A stretch of DNA of 64,000 nucleotides. Origin: a virus. Positions 50,701 to 59,300 of this stretch are shown piece by piece; the stretch's first letter is position 1; each line of letters opens with the position of its first letter. The DNA lies in the IMG/VR virus record IMGVR_UViG_3300029319_000005, positions 6,402 through 70,401 of that record, one strand, 5' to 3'. Below the pieces are notes generated by a model. It made no database searches and was not told where the DNA came from. It was given only the letters and a program-made list of their open reading frames with translations. The position numbers were made by a program, and so were the translations under genes.

Positions 50701-50927
50701 ATAATATATGTTGGGGCAATGTCTGCTAGATTCTTGAAGAAGTCCGAGCACATCTGTACAAACTCAGGAGATATTTGTGTCTTTGTGTGTGCGATATCTC
50801 CACAATGCACAATTGCGTCAGGCTTTAGCCTTCTAAGCTTTTTGTACATTTGTTCAAATACCACACGATATTCTTTGTGGTATTTCAAATTTCTAATATG
50901 GGTATCTCCAAAATGAGCAAACCTCAT
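47775..50927 (-). CDS. Fused Mre11-Rad50 (SbcD-SbcC, gp47-gp46) recombination nuclease
   Basis: A 1050-aa fusion of the nuclease and ATPase that T4 encodes as gp47 and gp46. The Mre11 part (1-340) has metal ligands D8, H10, D44, N79, H80, H148, D182 and H184. The Rad50 part begins near 365 with Walker A FGKNYSGKSS (396-405). A long coiled coil follows (about 550-930). The hook lies at PCGSEFSHCKF (720-730), with C721 and C728 in place of the usual CxxC. The signature GSGAEKTIASMA and Walker B VFILDEPATALDEE follow. It would resect DNA ends for recombination-dependent replication. It has its own sigma70 promoter and SD GGAGG. Confidence 0.93.
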   Translation of the reverse strand: MRFAHFGDTHIRNLKYHKEYRVVFEQMYKKLRRLKPDAIVHCGDIAHTKTQISPEFVQMCSDFFKNLADIAPTYIILGNHDGNLKNSSRLDSISPIVESLDHANLHLLREAQEVVLNEQFALNALSIFDEDNWVEPSDLDRVNIALYHGCIKGAMTDINFLLDHGDHPIDIFEGFDFAFLGDIHRTNQILDTEGRVRYCGSTVQQNFAESDDKGFLIWDIDSKENFKVKHYAFKNPKPFVTIELDSKGKISNDLQIPPDARIRLIASYSLTLEKMRRAIDVCKTRFKPESVTFVNKGDVEPSAEEITDHIIHEDLRDISVQEEIIEEFLKDYQTEPETLKEVFSLNKRYNVAAEQTEEVVRNVKWKLKKFKWDNLFNYGAKNEINFTRLRGLVGIFGKNYSGKSSIVDGLLYTVFNTTSKNNRKNLNVINQNEDSCYGKVEIDIGKDTYTIVRESEKYRKKLRGKETVEAKTDVSFSKKNKTTREVIEMNGIDRNETDKNIRRAFGDIDEFLLTSLASQLGSLSFIGEGSTKRKEILAKFLDLDIFDKKFKLAKEDSADIKGALNKLKDHDFIGELAEAKSHLTYSEIELDRKKQQVENLKDRAKSLKETMEEISGKLDSSQQELLSIKDITRDLQLVESKISSIKKSNYDLEESVQNDEQVLVKIEEHLQKIDIDSYEEKLQEIDVKLRELSSLEKEIELLEQKETTEANKVKLLSEVPCGSEFSHCKFIKDAYQAKESLGAIRVQAKDLTISKTVISEEVDSLEPDAVKTYLKKYNDLIKKRKEVTERSGESKILLEKNKSSLLDAMRSHNDLQEKKKKYEDNEESIKQLETIVQTKDKVQEDISLNEEDLAAAQEELLLLFKNHGSLEQKVKNLEDRQEELDALQKEYTSYELYLKCMHSNGISYDIIKKRLPIINEEVSKILANIVNFEVFFEEDGRKLDIMIKHPKFEPRPIEMGSGAEKTIASMAIRLALIKISTLPVGDVFILDEPATALDEEHMEGFVRLLEMIKSEFKTVLLISHLDTLKDVVDKQIIIEKDHDGYAHTSF

Positions 50928-50942
50928 ACAACCTCCATGATT

Positions 50943-50965
50943 GTGCTGGGTAGACTATACAGCAC
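50943..50965 (-). promoter_or_regulatory. Inverted repeat over -10 of the Mre11-Rad50 promoter
   Basis: GTGCTG (50943-50948) and CAGCAC (50960-50965) flank the -10 hexamer (50954-50959) with an 11-base spacer. As DNA it could be an operator for a repressor or activator; only half of it would be in the RNA if transcription starts near 50947. Confidence 0.4.
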
Positions 50966-50982
50966 CTAAGACGTTATGTCAA
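50954..50982 (-). promoter_or_regulatory. Sigma70-type promoter for Mre11-Rad50 gene
   Basis: TTGACA (50977-50982), a 17-base spacer and TATAGT (50954-50959) lie in the 60-base gap before the ATG at 50927. The leader would be about 20 bases. Confidence 0.75.
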
Positions 50983-50987
50983 GAAAA

Positions 50988-51380
50988 CTAATTCCGAGCC
51001 TTTTGTAGGGCTGCTTTGCGCATGGCGGCAAATTGCATAGAGCCCTGTCCCATATGGCCTAGTGTCTTTTGGATCAAATCCGCAGCAGCCGAAGCATCTT
51101 TAAGGGCTCTTCTGGCAGCGGGGCTCTCTTCACTTTGTAGAACTTTCTCAACATTTCCAAGTAAATATAGAGCATCATTTACAGCATCAATGTCTTCAGG
51201 CATTGCAGTGCCGGTGTAAAGAGATTCATTGATCTCCTCTTCATCACCTTGCTCGCCAAATATAGCACTGTCCGATATTGGACGAGGGCTCTTAAAAGAA
51301 AAGCCTATTTTGCTTCCAAATACCACTTCTTCTATTTCCTCTTTAATGATTTGTTTAAGTTTTGATTTTGTTATCTTCAT
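50988..51380 (-). CDS. Small protein with capsid-targeting-like N-terminus
   Basis: A 130-aa protein. It begins MKITKSKLKQIIKEEIEEVV, a basic then acidic amphipathic helix with an I-x-E site (IKE). The same kind of start recurs in many marine phage proteins and resembles the targeting peptide of T4 internal head proteins. The C-terminal 70 residues are helical and Ala-rich (VNDALYLLGNVEKVLQS, ARRALKDASAAADLIQK). An ACTATTTA motif lies 35 bases upstream and AGGAGA before the ATG, so it is probably late although among replication genes. Confidence 0.6.
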   Translation of the reverse strand: MKITKSKLKQIIKEEIEEVVFGSKIGFSFKSPRPISDSAIFGEQGDEEEINESLYTGTAMPEDIDAVNDALYLLGNVEKVLQSEESPAARRALKDASAAADLIQKTLGHMGQGSMQFAAMRKAALQKARN

Positions 51381-51391
51381 TGAGAGGTCTC

Positions 51392-52333
51392 CTACGCATT
51401 TTGGATCTTCCTCAATAAATAGTTGGAGGGGTTAATAAACTCCGCGCTTTTCTTACGAGTGTATAACTCTTCCTTTGGCATGTCTCCAATATCTTGGTAT
51501 GGATAAACATCCATTTTTCTAACTTCTATACCATAATCTAGTAGATCTTTAATTAGTCTCATAGCTTTTTTTTCTGCGTCCGGGTCCAAAGCTACCAGTA
51601 CCGGTGTGTCGTTTTCTACAATTTTTGTAAAAAGCTTAGAGTCTTGTCTTAGCGTCGACCCTAAAATAGGCACCGAATTCTTGCCCGCTTTTATAGCATC
51701 AAAAACTCCTTCAACAATCATCAGTTCCTCATCCCATTCGAGATAAAGCTCATTAAAAATAATGTCTTTGCTCACAGGGGGATTTTTATATTTCATGTAA
51801 TCTTGCGTGTACGTTCTTGCAATAAAGTAGTTACAATATCCGTCTTCATCGAAAGAAGGCAAAATAATTCTATTTTTGTAGTCCCCTTCACTACAATAGC
51901 CTATCTTCCAATGAAGAATATCTTCCTGTCCTATCTCCCTGCTATTTAGATACGCTCGGGCTGGGCTGCATGCATAGGACCTTTTAGAGGAAGTTAAAGT
52001 TTTAAAAGGTGTCGGCAAATCTATTCTTTGCGGAATACTTAGCGACCTCTCTTCATTGAACAAGTCCTTTGAAAAATCACTTACGTCAACAAAGTCGCCA
52101 AAAGACCTCCATTCGCTCTTTTGAGGATATGTGCCATATTTTCTAACTATTCTATATATGCTCAGGCCAGACCAGTCACATATCCAGCATTTAAAAGCAT
52201 CTTTGCCTATGTTTACCGATAGCTTCCTCTTGTGATGTTCACAGGCTGGGCAGTGAAATAAAAGCTCGCTACCCGACCGATAGAATGAACCCAGTATATT
52301 GCCGAGTATTTTTAGCTTTTTCCTGTCTGACAT
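51392..52333 (-). CDS. DnaG-type DNA primase (gp61 analogue)
   Basis: A 313-aa primase making RNA primers for the lagging strand. The zinc-binding site has C28, C31, then C49 and C52, with a nearby His, in the CHC2 style. The Toprim domain has ELMIVEGVFDAIKAG with the conserved Glu and VALDPDAEKKA with the metal-binding Asp-x-Asp. There is no helicase domain; the DnaB-type helicase is separate (11752). The N-terminus overlaps the RuvC-like gene's end by 22 bases, suggesting coupling. Confidence 0.88.
   Translation of the reverse strand: MSDRKKLKILGNILGSFYRSGSELLFHCPACEHHKRKLSVNIGKDAFKCWICDWSGLSIYRIVRKYGTYPQKSEWRSFGDFVDVSDFSKDLFNEERSLSIPQRIDLPTPFKTLTSSKRSYACSPARAYLNSREIGQEDILHWKIGYCSEGDYKNRIILPSFDEDGYCNYFIARTYTQDYMKYKNPPVSKDIIFNELYLEWDEELMIVEGVFDAIKAGKNSVPILGSTLRQDSKLFTKIVENDTPVLVALDPDAEKKAMRLIKDLLDYGIEVRKMDVYPYQDIGDMPKEELYTRKKSAEFINPSNYLLRKIQNA
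51416..51423 (-). promoter_or_regulatory. ACTATTTA motif inside primase end, before 130-aa gene
   Basis: AACTATTTATTGAGG lies within the last codons of the primase gene, 35 bases before the ATG at 51380. Confidence 0.45.
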
Positions 52334-52845
52334 AGAATATAACCCGCTTTTGCAATCACCAAAGCGTCAGCACGATCAAAAGCTTCAGGCCTGGGATTGC
52401 CGTGACGAGTGTATTCTACCGGGAAGCTTGGTTCTGTGTCAAGGAGAAACTCCATAACGCAATCCTTGCCCTTTTTTCCTCTCGGAACCTTGATACCACA
52501 CGCTTTTCTAGCCGAAGTGACTCCAATAAATTCAGGCGTGACTCCGAAAACTTCATATATCAGCCATGATATCATTCCGTTAAATTTCGCTAGCTTTGTG
52601 ATGGTGCCAGCAGAAGACATCCCAGAACTAAGAAACATTAAAGATTGTTCTATAAAAATCTTCTCTATCTTAGTTTGGCCCAATTCAGCTTTTAATTCAA
52701 GAGCCAGGTTATGTATAATCTTTGCCTTTTCAAAAAGATCCTTAGATTTTTTTGTATTCCAAGAAAGTGTTGAAAAGTAAGTCCCGTCTTCTCTTAGCAG
52801 AGCAACACCCGTAATGCTAGTTGATATATCCAAGCCAAGTATCAT
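52312..52845 (-). CDS. RuvC-like Holliday junction resolvase candidate
   Basis: A 177-aa RNase H-fold nuclease. Four acidic residues fit the RuvC active site: D6 (LGLDIST), E66 (FIEQSLMF), D157 and D160 (FDRADALVIAK). GVTSARKACGIKVPRGKKGKD lies between, as in RuvC and phage relatives. It probably resolves branched DNA before packaging, the job of T4 gp49, which has an unrelated fold. The ATG at 52843-52845 is chosen because the domain starts there. No strong SD is seen. Confidence 0.8.
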   Translation of the reverse strand: MILGLDISTSITGVALLREDGTYFSTLSWNTKKSKDLFEKAKIIHNLALELKAELGQTKIEKIFIEQSLMFLSSGMSSAGTITKLAKFNGMISWLIYEVFGVTPEFIGVTSARKACGIKVPRGKKGKDCVMEFLLDTEPSFPVEYTRHGNPRPEAFDRADALVIAKAGYILCQTGKS

Positions 52846-52863
52846 TAAAAAAGAATACCACAA

Positions 52864-54183
52864 TTAGACATCTAGTTTAAGCCTAAATGTTAATTCGTCC
52901 TTTTCTCTCTTGCGAACAGGTGTTGCCAGTTTAGCCACTCCAATTAGATTGTCGAAATCATCGTATATTCCGATTTTAGATATATAAGTTGTACCTTCAT
53001 AAGAAGCAGAATGGCTCGAAAAAGAACTGCTATTTATAGCCGTCGATTCAATATTTGGATTCTGTATAAAGGTCGCGCTTCCGGTAGTCACTCCAGAACC
53101 AGAATTGAAACTGCCAGATGTAAAATTATACTTAACAAATGTAGGATTGTTAGAGTGATTCAATTCTCCTTTAGGAGCCAGTGCCTCCATTGTAATTGTG
53201 GGGATGTAATTAATTCCCTCAAACTCCATGTGATAGCTAGCTGTTGCTGCGGAAGATCCCGTTGGGCCTAAAAGGCCAAAATATTTCCATGCCGGGGCTC
53301 TCCACTCGGCAGATGGGCCAAGAAAAGACCCAATGACGGCTGTGTTGGTTGGATCCCAACTACCGGTTAAAGTAATAATTCCTTCATTGTATAAAACAAC
53401 GCCAGCAACACTACCAGAGCCGCCGCTTCCATCAGGGCCAACTTGAACAAGTTCTCCATTTTGCCTTTCATCTTTCAGTTCTCCTATAAGAGTACCAGTA
53501 ATATAAAATCTTAGTCTTACACTGCCCTTGTTTATCGATGATCCATAAAATATAGAAGGTATATTAATAAAAGACATAGCTTGCTTGTCTTTTTCCCAGC
53601 CTGTGTCATTTCCATTGCTACTAGAGAACTGGTAATGTTGGCTAAGTATCGTATAATTATTAAACGTGTTTCGTAGTGCTTCTATGTATCTTGTTGTGCT
53701 CGGAGACGCCAATTCTTTGTATCCCCTTGTATCGTTTCCGTTGGCGACCGATGAAGTTGCGTTGTTGTCCGCGACGGCGAATCCATTACTAGCCGAAAGA
53801 AAATCAATTGAAATACTAGCGCTCAACGGGTATTGCGCAGAAAAGATTGTGCCATAATCTGATTGGTTAAAAGAACTAGTTGTAACGGTTTTAAACGACT
53901 CAAGCTCTCCACTCTTAATTATTGACGCTGTTACGGTACTAAGAAAGGGCCTATCAACATTCATTTCGTACAGACTAATAGAGCCGCTACTTAAATCGGC
54001 ACTATTACCCAAATGAAGAACTATACCATCGGCACTTCCTGCACCTCCAGGATATAGCTCTCCTTTAAATCTCTGCTCGTTATTTAAGAAGATGTTGCTT
54101 GCAGTTATCCAAAATTCGTTTTTAGGAAACGTTTTTAGTCTTGAATAAAACAGATCATCTTTTCCAAACCTATAATAAGACAC
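52864..54183 (-). CDS. Large virion protein A of paralogous pair
   Basis: A 439-aa protein rich in Ser, Gly, Thr and Asn, largely beta. Its C-terminus (ISKIGIYDDFDNLIGVAKLATPVRK, then ELTFRLKLDV) is similar to that of the next gene (54223). The start is a GTG (54181-54183) with AAGGA 5 bases upstream and an ACTATTTA motif 18 bases away. It probably forms part of the tail, baseplate or fibre base. Confidence 0.65.
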   Translation of the reverse strand: MSYYRFGKDDLFYSRLKTFPKNEFWITASNIFLNNEQRFKGELYPGGAGSADGIVLHLGNSADLSSGSISLYEMNVDRPFLSTVTASIIKSGELESFKTVTTSSFNQSDYGTIFSAQYPLSASISIDFLSASNGFAVADNNATSSVANGNDTRGYKELASPSTTRYIEALRNTFNNYTILSQHYQFSSSNGNDTGWEKDKQAMSFINIPSIFYGSSINKGSVRLRFYITGTLIGELKDERQNGELVQVGPDGSGGSGSVAGVVLYNEGIITLTGSWDPTNTAVIGSFLGPSAEWRAPAWKYFGLLGPTGSSAATASYHMEFEGINYIPTITMEALAPKGELNHSNNPTFVKYNFTSGSFNSGSGVTTGSATFIQNPNIESTAINSSSFSSHSASYEGTTYISKIGIYDDFDNLIGVAKLATPVRKREKDELTFRLKLDV

Positions 54184-54201
54184 ACCAGAATCCTTTTAAT
54201 A

Positions 54202-54209
54202 TAAATAGT
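54202..54209 (-). promoter_or_regulatory. ACTATTTA motif, candidate late promoter
   Basis: AATACTATTTATATTAAAAGG lies 18 bases before the GTG start at 54183. The plus strand of this copy also contains TATAAATA, the T4 late core, which raises the question of orientation. Confidence 0.5.
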
Positions 54210-54222
54210 ATTCGTGTCTAAT

Positions 54223-55314
54223 TTAGTAATCTAAGCGGACTTTTAACGTCATCTCGTTATTTGGGGTCTTCTTAAGAGGCTCGGACAGTTTAGCGACAGC
54301 CATCAATTCGTTGTCAGCCGAATACAAACCAACAGTGGTAGCGTAAGCAACAGGTACATCCAAATTATTTTCTTTAACAAATACCTTACTAGCACTTAAA
54401 TAAGTTGGATTAGAGCTATAATTAAACTCATTATGATTTGCTCTACAGAAATAAATTGTAGAATTCAATTCAGTTGTATTATTAAAAGATATATTATGCA
54501 CTCTATGCCTTAAGCAGTCCGCTGCTTGTCTAATTGTAGAGCCGGTAAGCACACCTGTTATATGAAGTATTGTCTGATTGTTGTTAGAATCTTCATTGGC
54601 CACGGATCCGGTAAAGTCCGAAGATGCCGAAAAGTTACTAAAGACTGAGGAAGTCAACACTGCAATTCCTGCTTGATAATAAATCAGGCCTTTTGGATTA
54701 GTGGTGTACTGTTGATACAAGATGCCATATTCTCCTGCTGGAGAATTAATACGATAGTCTGTGCTAGCACTAGCATCCACAAGAGTCATCAAAGAACTGG
54801 CCAAAGATCCAATGGGAGTCGCGCCGCCAGTTAAAAATTGCAGGCTTGTCTCTCCCTTCTTGATCTCATCTTTCGTAAGAAGTCTAGAAAAATTGAGGAA
54901 AACACAACTTGTTAGCTTTGTTCCTCCGCCAGTGATATCTCCATCCTCGTCAAAAAGCTGGATAGCTCCGGTCACATCATTACCCATAAGCACTTGTGCC
55001 ATTTGGTTATAAATATTTCTCTTCTTTTCGTGCTGAGTATTCGTAGAGGCCGCTATCGCTGAGCCAGACGAATATCCAACCGTAATATCAAAAATGTGGT
55101 TTGCAGAAGAACTTAAATATGGATAGTCATAGACCGACTGGAACATGCCATGAGAATAGTTCTTAATATTTTCCTCATTTGGAAAAGCTGTTGCTGTTCC
55201 ATTTACCCCGTAGGTTCCAGATACTAGCGTACCTGTAAGAGGTATATTTTCGTGCAATAGCGTTCTTGTAGTGGTTACGTCATCTGCTGTAATGTTTTTA
55301 AAAGATGTTCCCAT
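54223..55314 (-). CDS. Large virion protein B of paralogous pair
   Basis: A 363-aa protein, Ser/Thr/Asn-rich. The C-terminal 60 residues (ATTVGLYSADNELMAVAKLSEPLKK, then EMTLKVRLDY) align with those of the 439-aa protein, and SNPTY / NNPTF in front also match. This suggests gene duplication with a shared attachment domain. SD AGGAAAC precedes the ATG. Confidence 0.65.
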   Translation of the reverse strand: MGTSFKNITADDVTTTRTLLHENIPLTGTLVSGTYGVNGTATAFPNEENIKNYSHGMFQSVYDYPYLSSSANHIFDITVGYSSGSAIAASTNTQHEKKRNIYNQMAQVLMGNDVTGAIQLFDEDGDITGGGTKLTSCVFLNFSRLLTKDEIKKGETSLQFLTGGATPIGSLASSLMTLVDASASTDYRINSPAGEYGILYQQYTTNPKGLIYYQAGIAVLTSSVFSNFSASSDFTGSVANEDSNNNQTILHITGVLTGSTIRQAADCLRHRVHNISFNNTTELNSTIYFCRANHNEFNYSSNPTYLSASKVFVKENNLDVPVAYATTVGLYSADNELMAVAKLSEPLKKTPNNEMTLKVRLDY

Positions 55315-55335
55315 AGTTGTTTCCTACTTTATTGT

Positions 55336-56277
55336 TTATGCCTTTTTCAAAAGCTTGATTGGAATGTCAATTCTATAGCCCGTTGCCACTCCGATTACTC
55401 TAACTGTGGTGTCAATCACTCTGTATTCTTGGCCTCCGACTGACAGGTTAGTAGCGTTGCCAATCAAGTCATAGAGGTACGTTGATGTATTAAGATTGAT
55501 TGAGGATTTCAATGAAAATCTTAATATCGTACCCCTGGGTCCTGATATTCCAAAATCATTAGTTGTGCCGGAGTCTGTAGCTTTTGGACTAGCTATAGTA
55601 ACATACGAAGCATCAGTCCCTGATGACAGATAATAATTAGCAATACTATCGTCATCTATAAAAGACGGAGTAGCGACTAAGCTACCGTCTGGGCTTATTA
55701 GTTGCATCAGCCTGTTATCTAGTTGGATTTGATATTGATCCTCTCTTAAATCAATATCAAGCGCCGTTGTCGCCGGTAACTCAGTAGTGTCAAGGCCTTG
55801 ATCTAGCCTGATGAACTTGGCCCCATCTGGTGTCGCGCCTTTTAAAACACCCTCCAAGGTACTGAACTTGGCTGCTATAGAATCTTGTGTATCAACATCG
55901 ACGCCAACAATAAATCCCTGTGAGTCCATATAGGCAGCATTAGGTATGTTTGGTTGCACCACAGTATTCAAGCGTACCACCGGCAAATAAAACAAATCGT
56001 TCGATTGATAAGACGTTAGCTTAGAGTGCATCAAGGACGTGTTGTTGGTAAAGGATTCAAGAACCGGTGTTTGCATAATCTGTAAATCATAGTATGCACT
56101 CCCACTTGGATGTGCGCCATCAGGATGATTTGAGTTCCTGTAAAGCTGATAATTGATCTCATCGTCGCCTAAAGCAAATTTAGTAATTTTAAAACCGCCC
56201 CTTGCGATTCTAAATCTTCCTGTGTCGGTTAAGACAGCATCGAGTATGATATCTCCTGAATTGTCTAAGAATCCCAT
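55336..56277 (-). CDS. Conserved virion protein (MGFLDNSGDIILDAVLT type)
   Basis: A 313-aa protein whose start (GFLDNSGDIILDAVLTDTGR, then ITKFALGDDEINYQLY) recalls a set of conserved structural proteins in marine T4-like phages. The C-terminus is beta-rich (VRVIGVATGYRIDIPIKLLKKA). AAGGAG precedes the ATG. A tail or baseplate role is likely from neighbours, but its exact place is unknown. Confidence 0.65.
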   Translation of the reverse strand: MGFLDNSGDIILDAVLTDTGRFRIARGGFKITKFALGDDEINYQLYRNSNHPDGAHPSGSAYYDLQIMQTPVLESFTNNTSLMHSKLTSYQSNDLFYLPVVRLNTVVQPNIPNAAYMDSQGFIVGVDVDTQDSIAAKFSTLEGVLKGATPDGAKFIRLDQGLDTTELPATTALDIDLREDQYQIQLDNRLMQLISPDGSLVATPSFIDDDSIANYYLSSGTDASYVTIASPKATDSGTTNDFGISGPRGTILRFSLKSSINLNTSTYLYDLIGNATNLSVGGQEYRVIDTTVRVIGVATGYRIDIPIKLLKKA

Positions 56278-56347
56278 CTATTGTCTCCTTGCATAATAAT
56301 TAGCATTTAAATTTAATTTATACCCTATGTATCCGAAAATAAAGTTC

Positions 56348-59300
56348 TTATCCTCTATAAGGATCGTTGGCGGAGCCTCCTTGTTGAGGAAGAGGTAGTG
56401 ACTTTGGTTCCATGGTGGGCGGATTCGGCGTGCTCGGCATGGCGTCTGTATTGGTCTCTGCTCCCGCGTCTCCTAGAGAGATCGGAACAATACTAGGCGG
56501 AATTTCAATCACTGGCTTGTTCTCTGCAACAACTCCTGTCTCTGCTGTGTCTGGAAAATCCCATTTGCTTGTATCAAAAGCAAGAGCTAGATCGAAGTTG
56601 GGCTCAAGAGAGCCGGAATAAAATTGATAATTGTTAAATGCATATTTCGGTAAAAACTCTTTTTGAGAGATATTAATTTTATCCAAATCTTTCTTGTTTT
56701 CATTTACTTGATTAAATCGTACATTAAAGTCTATCATCTTATTAGTTTTTCTAGATGTCAGTCTAACCTTAAACCTTTTATCAAACACTGATTTGTTATT
56801 TACTCCTAGTGTTGGGTTTTCTGGGTCTGCATTGGATGATATTTTTATTTGGTTTCTCGCCGGTTCTATGTATAGTGCCTTTCTTCCCGATTTAGTTCTA
56901 GTTCTGTTACTTTTCATATTCATCGGATATTCTTCTATCAATGGATATATAAGTCCCTTTTCGTCAACTAGTTCTACGGAAAAAACAGGACATGGATTTG
57001 AATATCTGCCATGAGCATCTATAGACTTAGCAGTATAATAATATCGCACATTTGGCGAAATATTGTCTTTTATGCTAGACCCCAGCGCCGCGTTTACATC
57101 AAAAACTATAGCATCATTAAAATCAGAGTATTTTTTAGGAGCCACATCTAATCTATAAATTCTGTACCCACTGATACTATCGTCAGAGGAAAACCTCAAC
57201 ATCCCTGATGGCGTATTATTAAAGTAAATATCCGAAGGGTCATATTCATACGATTCTTGTTCGTCATCTCTAATTGAAATTGGGAATTGAAAAACGTCTC
57301 CTGCGCTCGCCTGCATATTGATTAAAACTTGATTATTAACGTTTTGGTATGGTCTTATCTCCATATATGGAGCAGTTGGTGGATTATTTTTTATCAATGT
57401 AGGCAAAAATACCCCACCTTTGTCTTCCCAATCTATTCCGTGAAACGGCACTTTAAATATTTTATATGATGGTCTGGACTGGTAGGTTATGTCAAAAGCA
57501 TCCACTATTGTATCTTGTGTTTCATCTAGCTGTTCTATAGCTTTATCTTTTACACTAGTTTCTTCAATTTTAGAACACCTATACTCCGTTCCATATACCA
57601 AAACATATGCAAAAATTTGATAAACATATCTTTTACCGAATTTTACTTGAGTATCTACATATCGAACGTACTCGTCTGTGCTCTCTTGTCCCGCTAGTGG
57701 TGGAGGGGTCAAAAAGAACCTTTGGACTATATTGCTTCGGTTAATCGGAATTCTTCTTCCTCGATCATCTTTTTGAACTTCATATTTTTCAATCCCAAAA
57801 AACAATGTCTCTACAAAACATTTCTTACCCTCTATGATATCTCTAAAGTCCCTTCTAACAATTTTTAAATTCGGAGTTTCATAAAGCTCCTTGTGAGTTT
57901 TAATTGTCATTGGAAAATCAATAGTTACTTCTTCTCCTCTAGGTAAGAAAAAATCTTCGTCTGTATCGGAAAAAAAAGTTTTCGATGTTCTTTTCATAAT
58001 CCCAGTGTAGTTATCAACAATTGTACCAGAAGAATTAACACTGTCTGCATTGAGAACTAATTGAACAACGTCCTCTAAATTTACAGAGTGAAGCTTTGTA
58101 TGGTTCGTTCTGTGTCCGTATTGTTCTTTTTGTAAAATACTCGCTTGCCTAACAAAATTAGGTGTTTTGGCACTAGGAGATATAACCGTTGGGTCGTTTT
58201 CTTGTTCATTTATTGGCGTTGGACCGCCGCTAATAATATCAATTGCGTCCACCGTGGCTCTCATAAACGGATCTGCAAAGTTCATTGACATTATTTTTTG
58301 CATTAGGCCCGCCTGGGTATTAGACCCAACGCTTTTGGAAGATAGCAGCGATTCAAGAGAATTCCCATTTTGTGCCAATGGATGAAATGCTGTCTCTACC
58401 GGATACCTAAATTTAATTTCCACGCTCATCGGAAATGCAGCGCCAGGATTTGATAGTTTAGTATTTTTCTGTCCAATATTCAAAGAATTTCTAAGTGTAA
58501 AGTCCATATCTCCAAAGTATTGTTCAATTTCAGAGTTGTTAAAAGAAAAATAATCAAACACGGCATTGTTTAAAAGCGAGTTAAGTGCGTCTGGAGAAAG
58601 GGTACTGGCTTTTTGTTTGTGCAATGCATTATCTAGTTCGGACTGTATGTGTCCACTTTCGGCCAAAAATCTATTCCTATTTTTAGCGACTTGGCTTAAA
58701 ACTTCATAGCCACTAGCCTCATCTACAGTATTATTTTTTTCCTCTTGTAGCGCCTGCTGTTGATACGCTGATGCCGCTTTTGACCACTCCCTCAAATAAT
58801 CAATTACAGATCCATCTCTTATCAAAGAAAAAGAAATCTTGCCGCCTAAACTAGTGTAGTCTACATAATCTGCTCCATACAGCTTTTCAAACACTTGAAT
58901 AGAATTTATGACATTTTTTGTGGTATCAAGTATGGGCGTGATTTTTTCACTCCCACCACCGGCAGTCACATTTGAGTAAAAGTCATTATCAAGAACAAAG
59001 TTTGCATATTCATAATCGTAAGGGCTCGGCAAGATGTGTTCTACTCTGTCTCCGGAAGTCTTTAAAGCAAGACTAAGGCCATTTACGCTAGATATGCTAG
59101 TGCTTGAATCACTCAAGCCGATAACAGCGTCTTCGTATTCTTTCAAATAATAATGGTAGCGAAACTTGACATCAGCGTCTAGCGCTTGCGTTGTTATATT
59201 TGCGGCAGCAAGGCCATCTTTTGAATATGGTGTAGAATATTCAAAAGAGTGATCTTCAATAAATGGCGCGTCTTCTTTAATAGTTGCAGAGAAACCAAAG

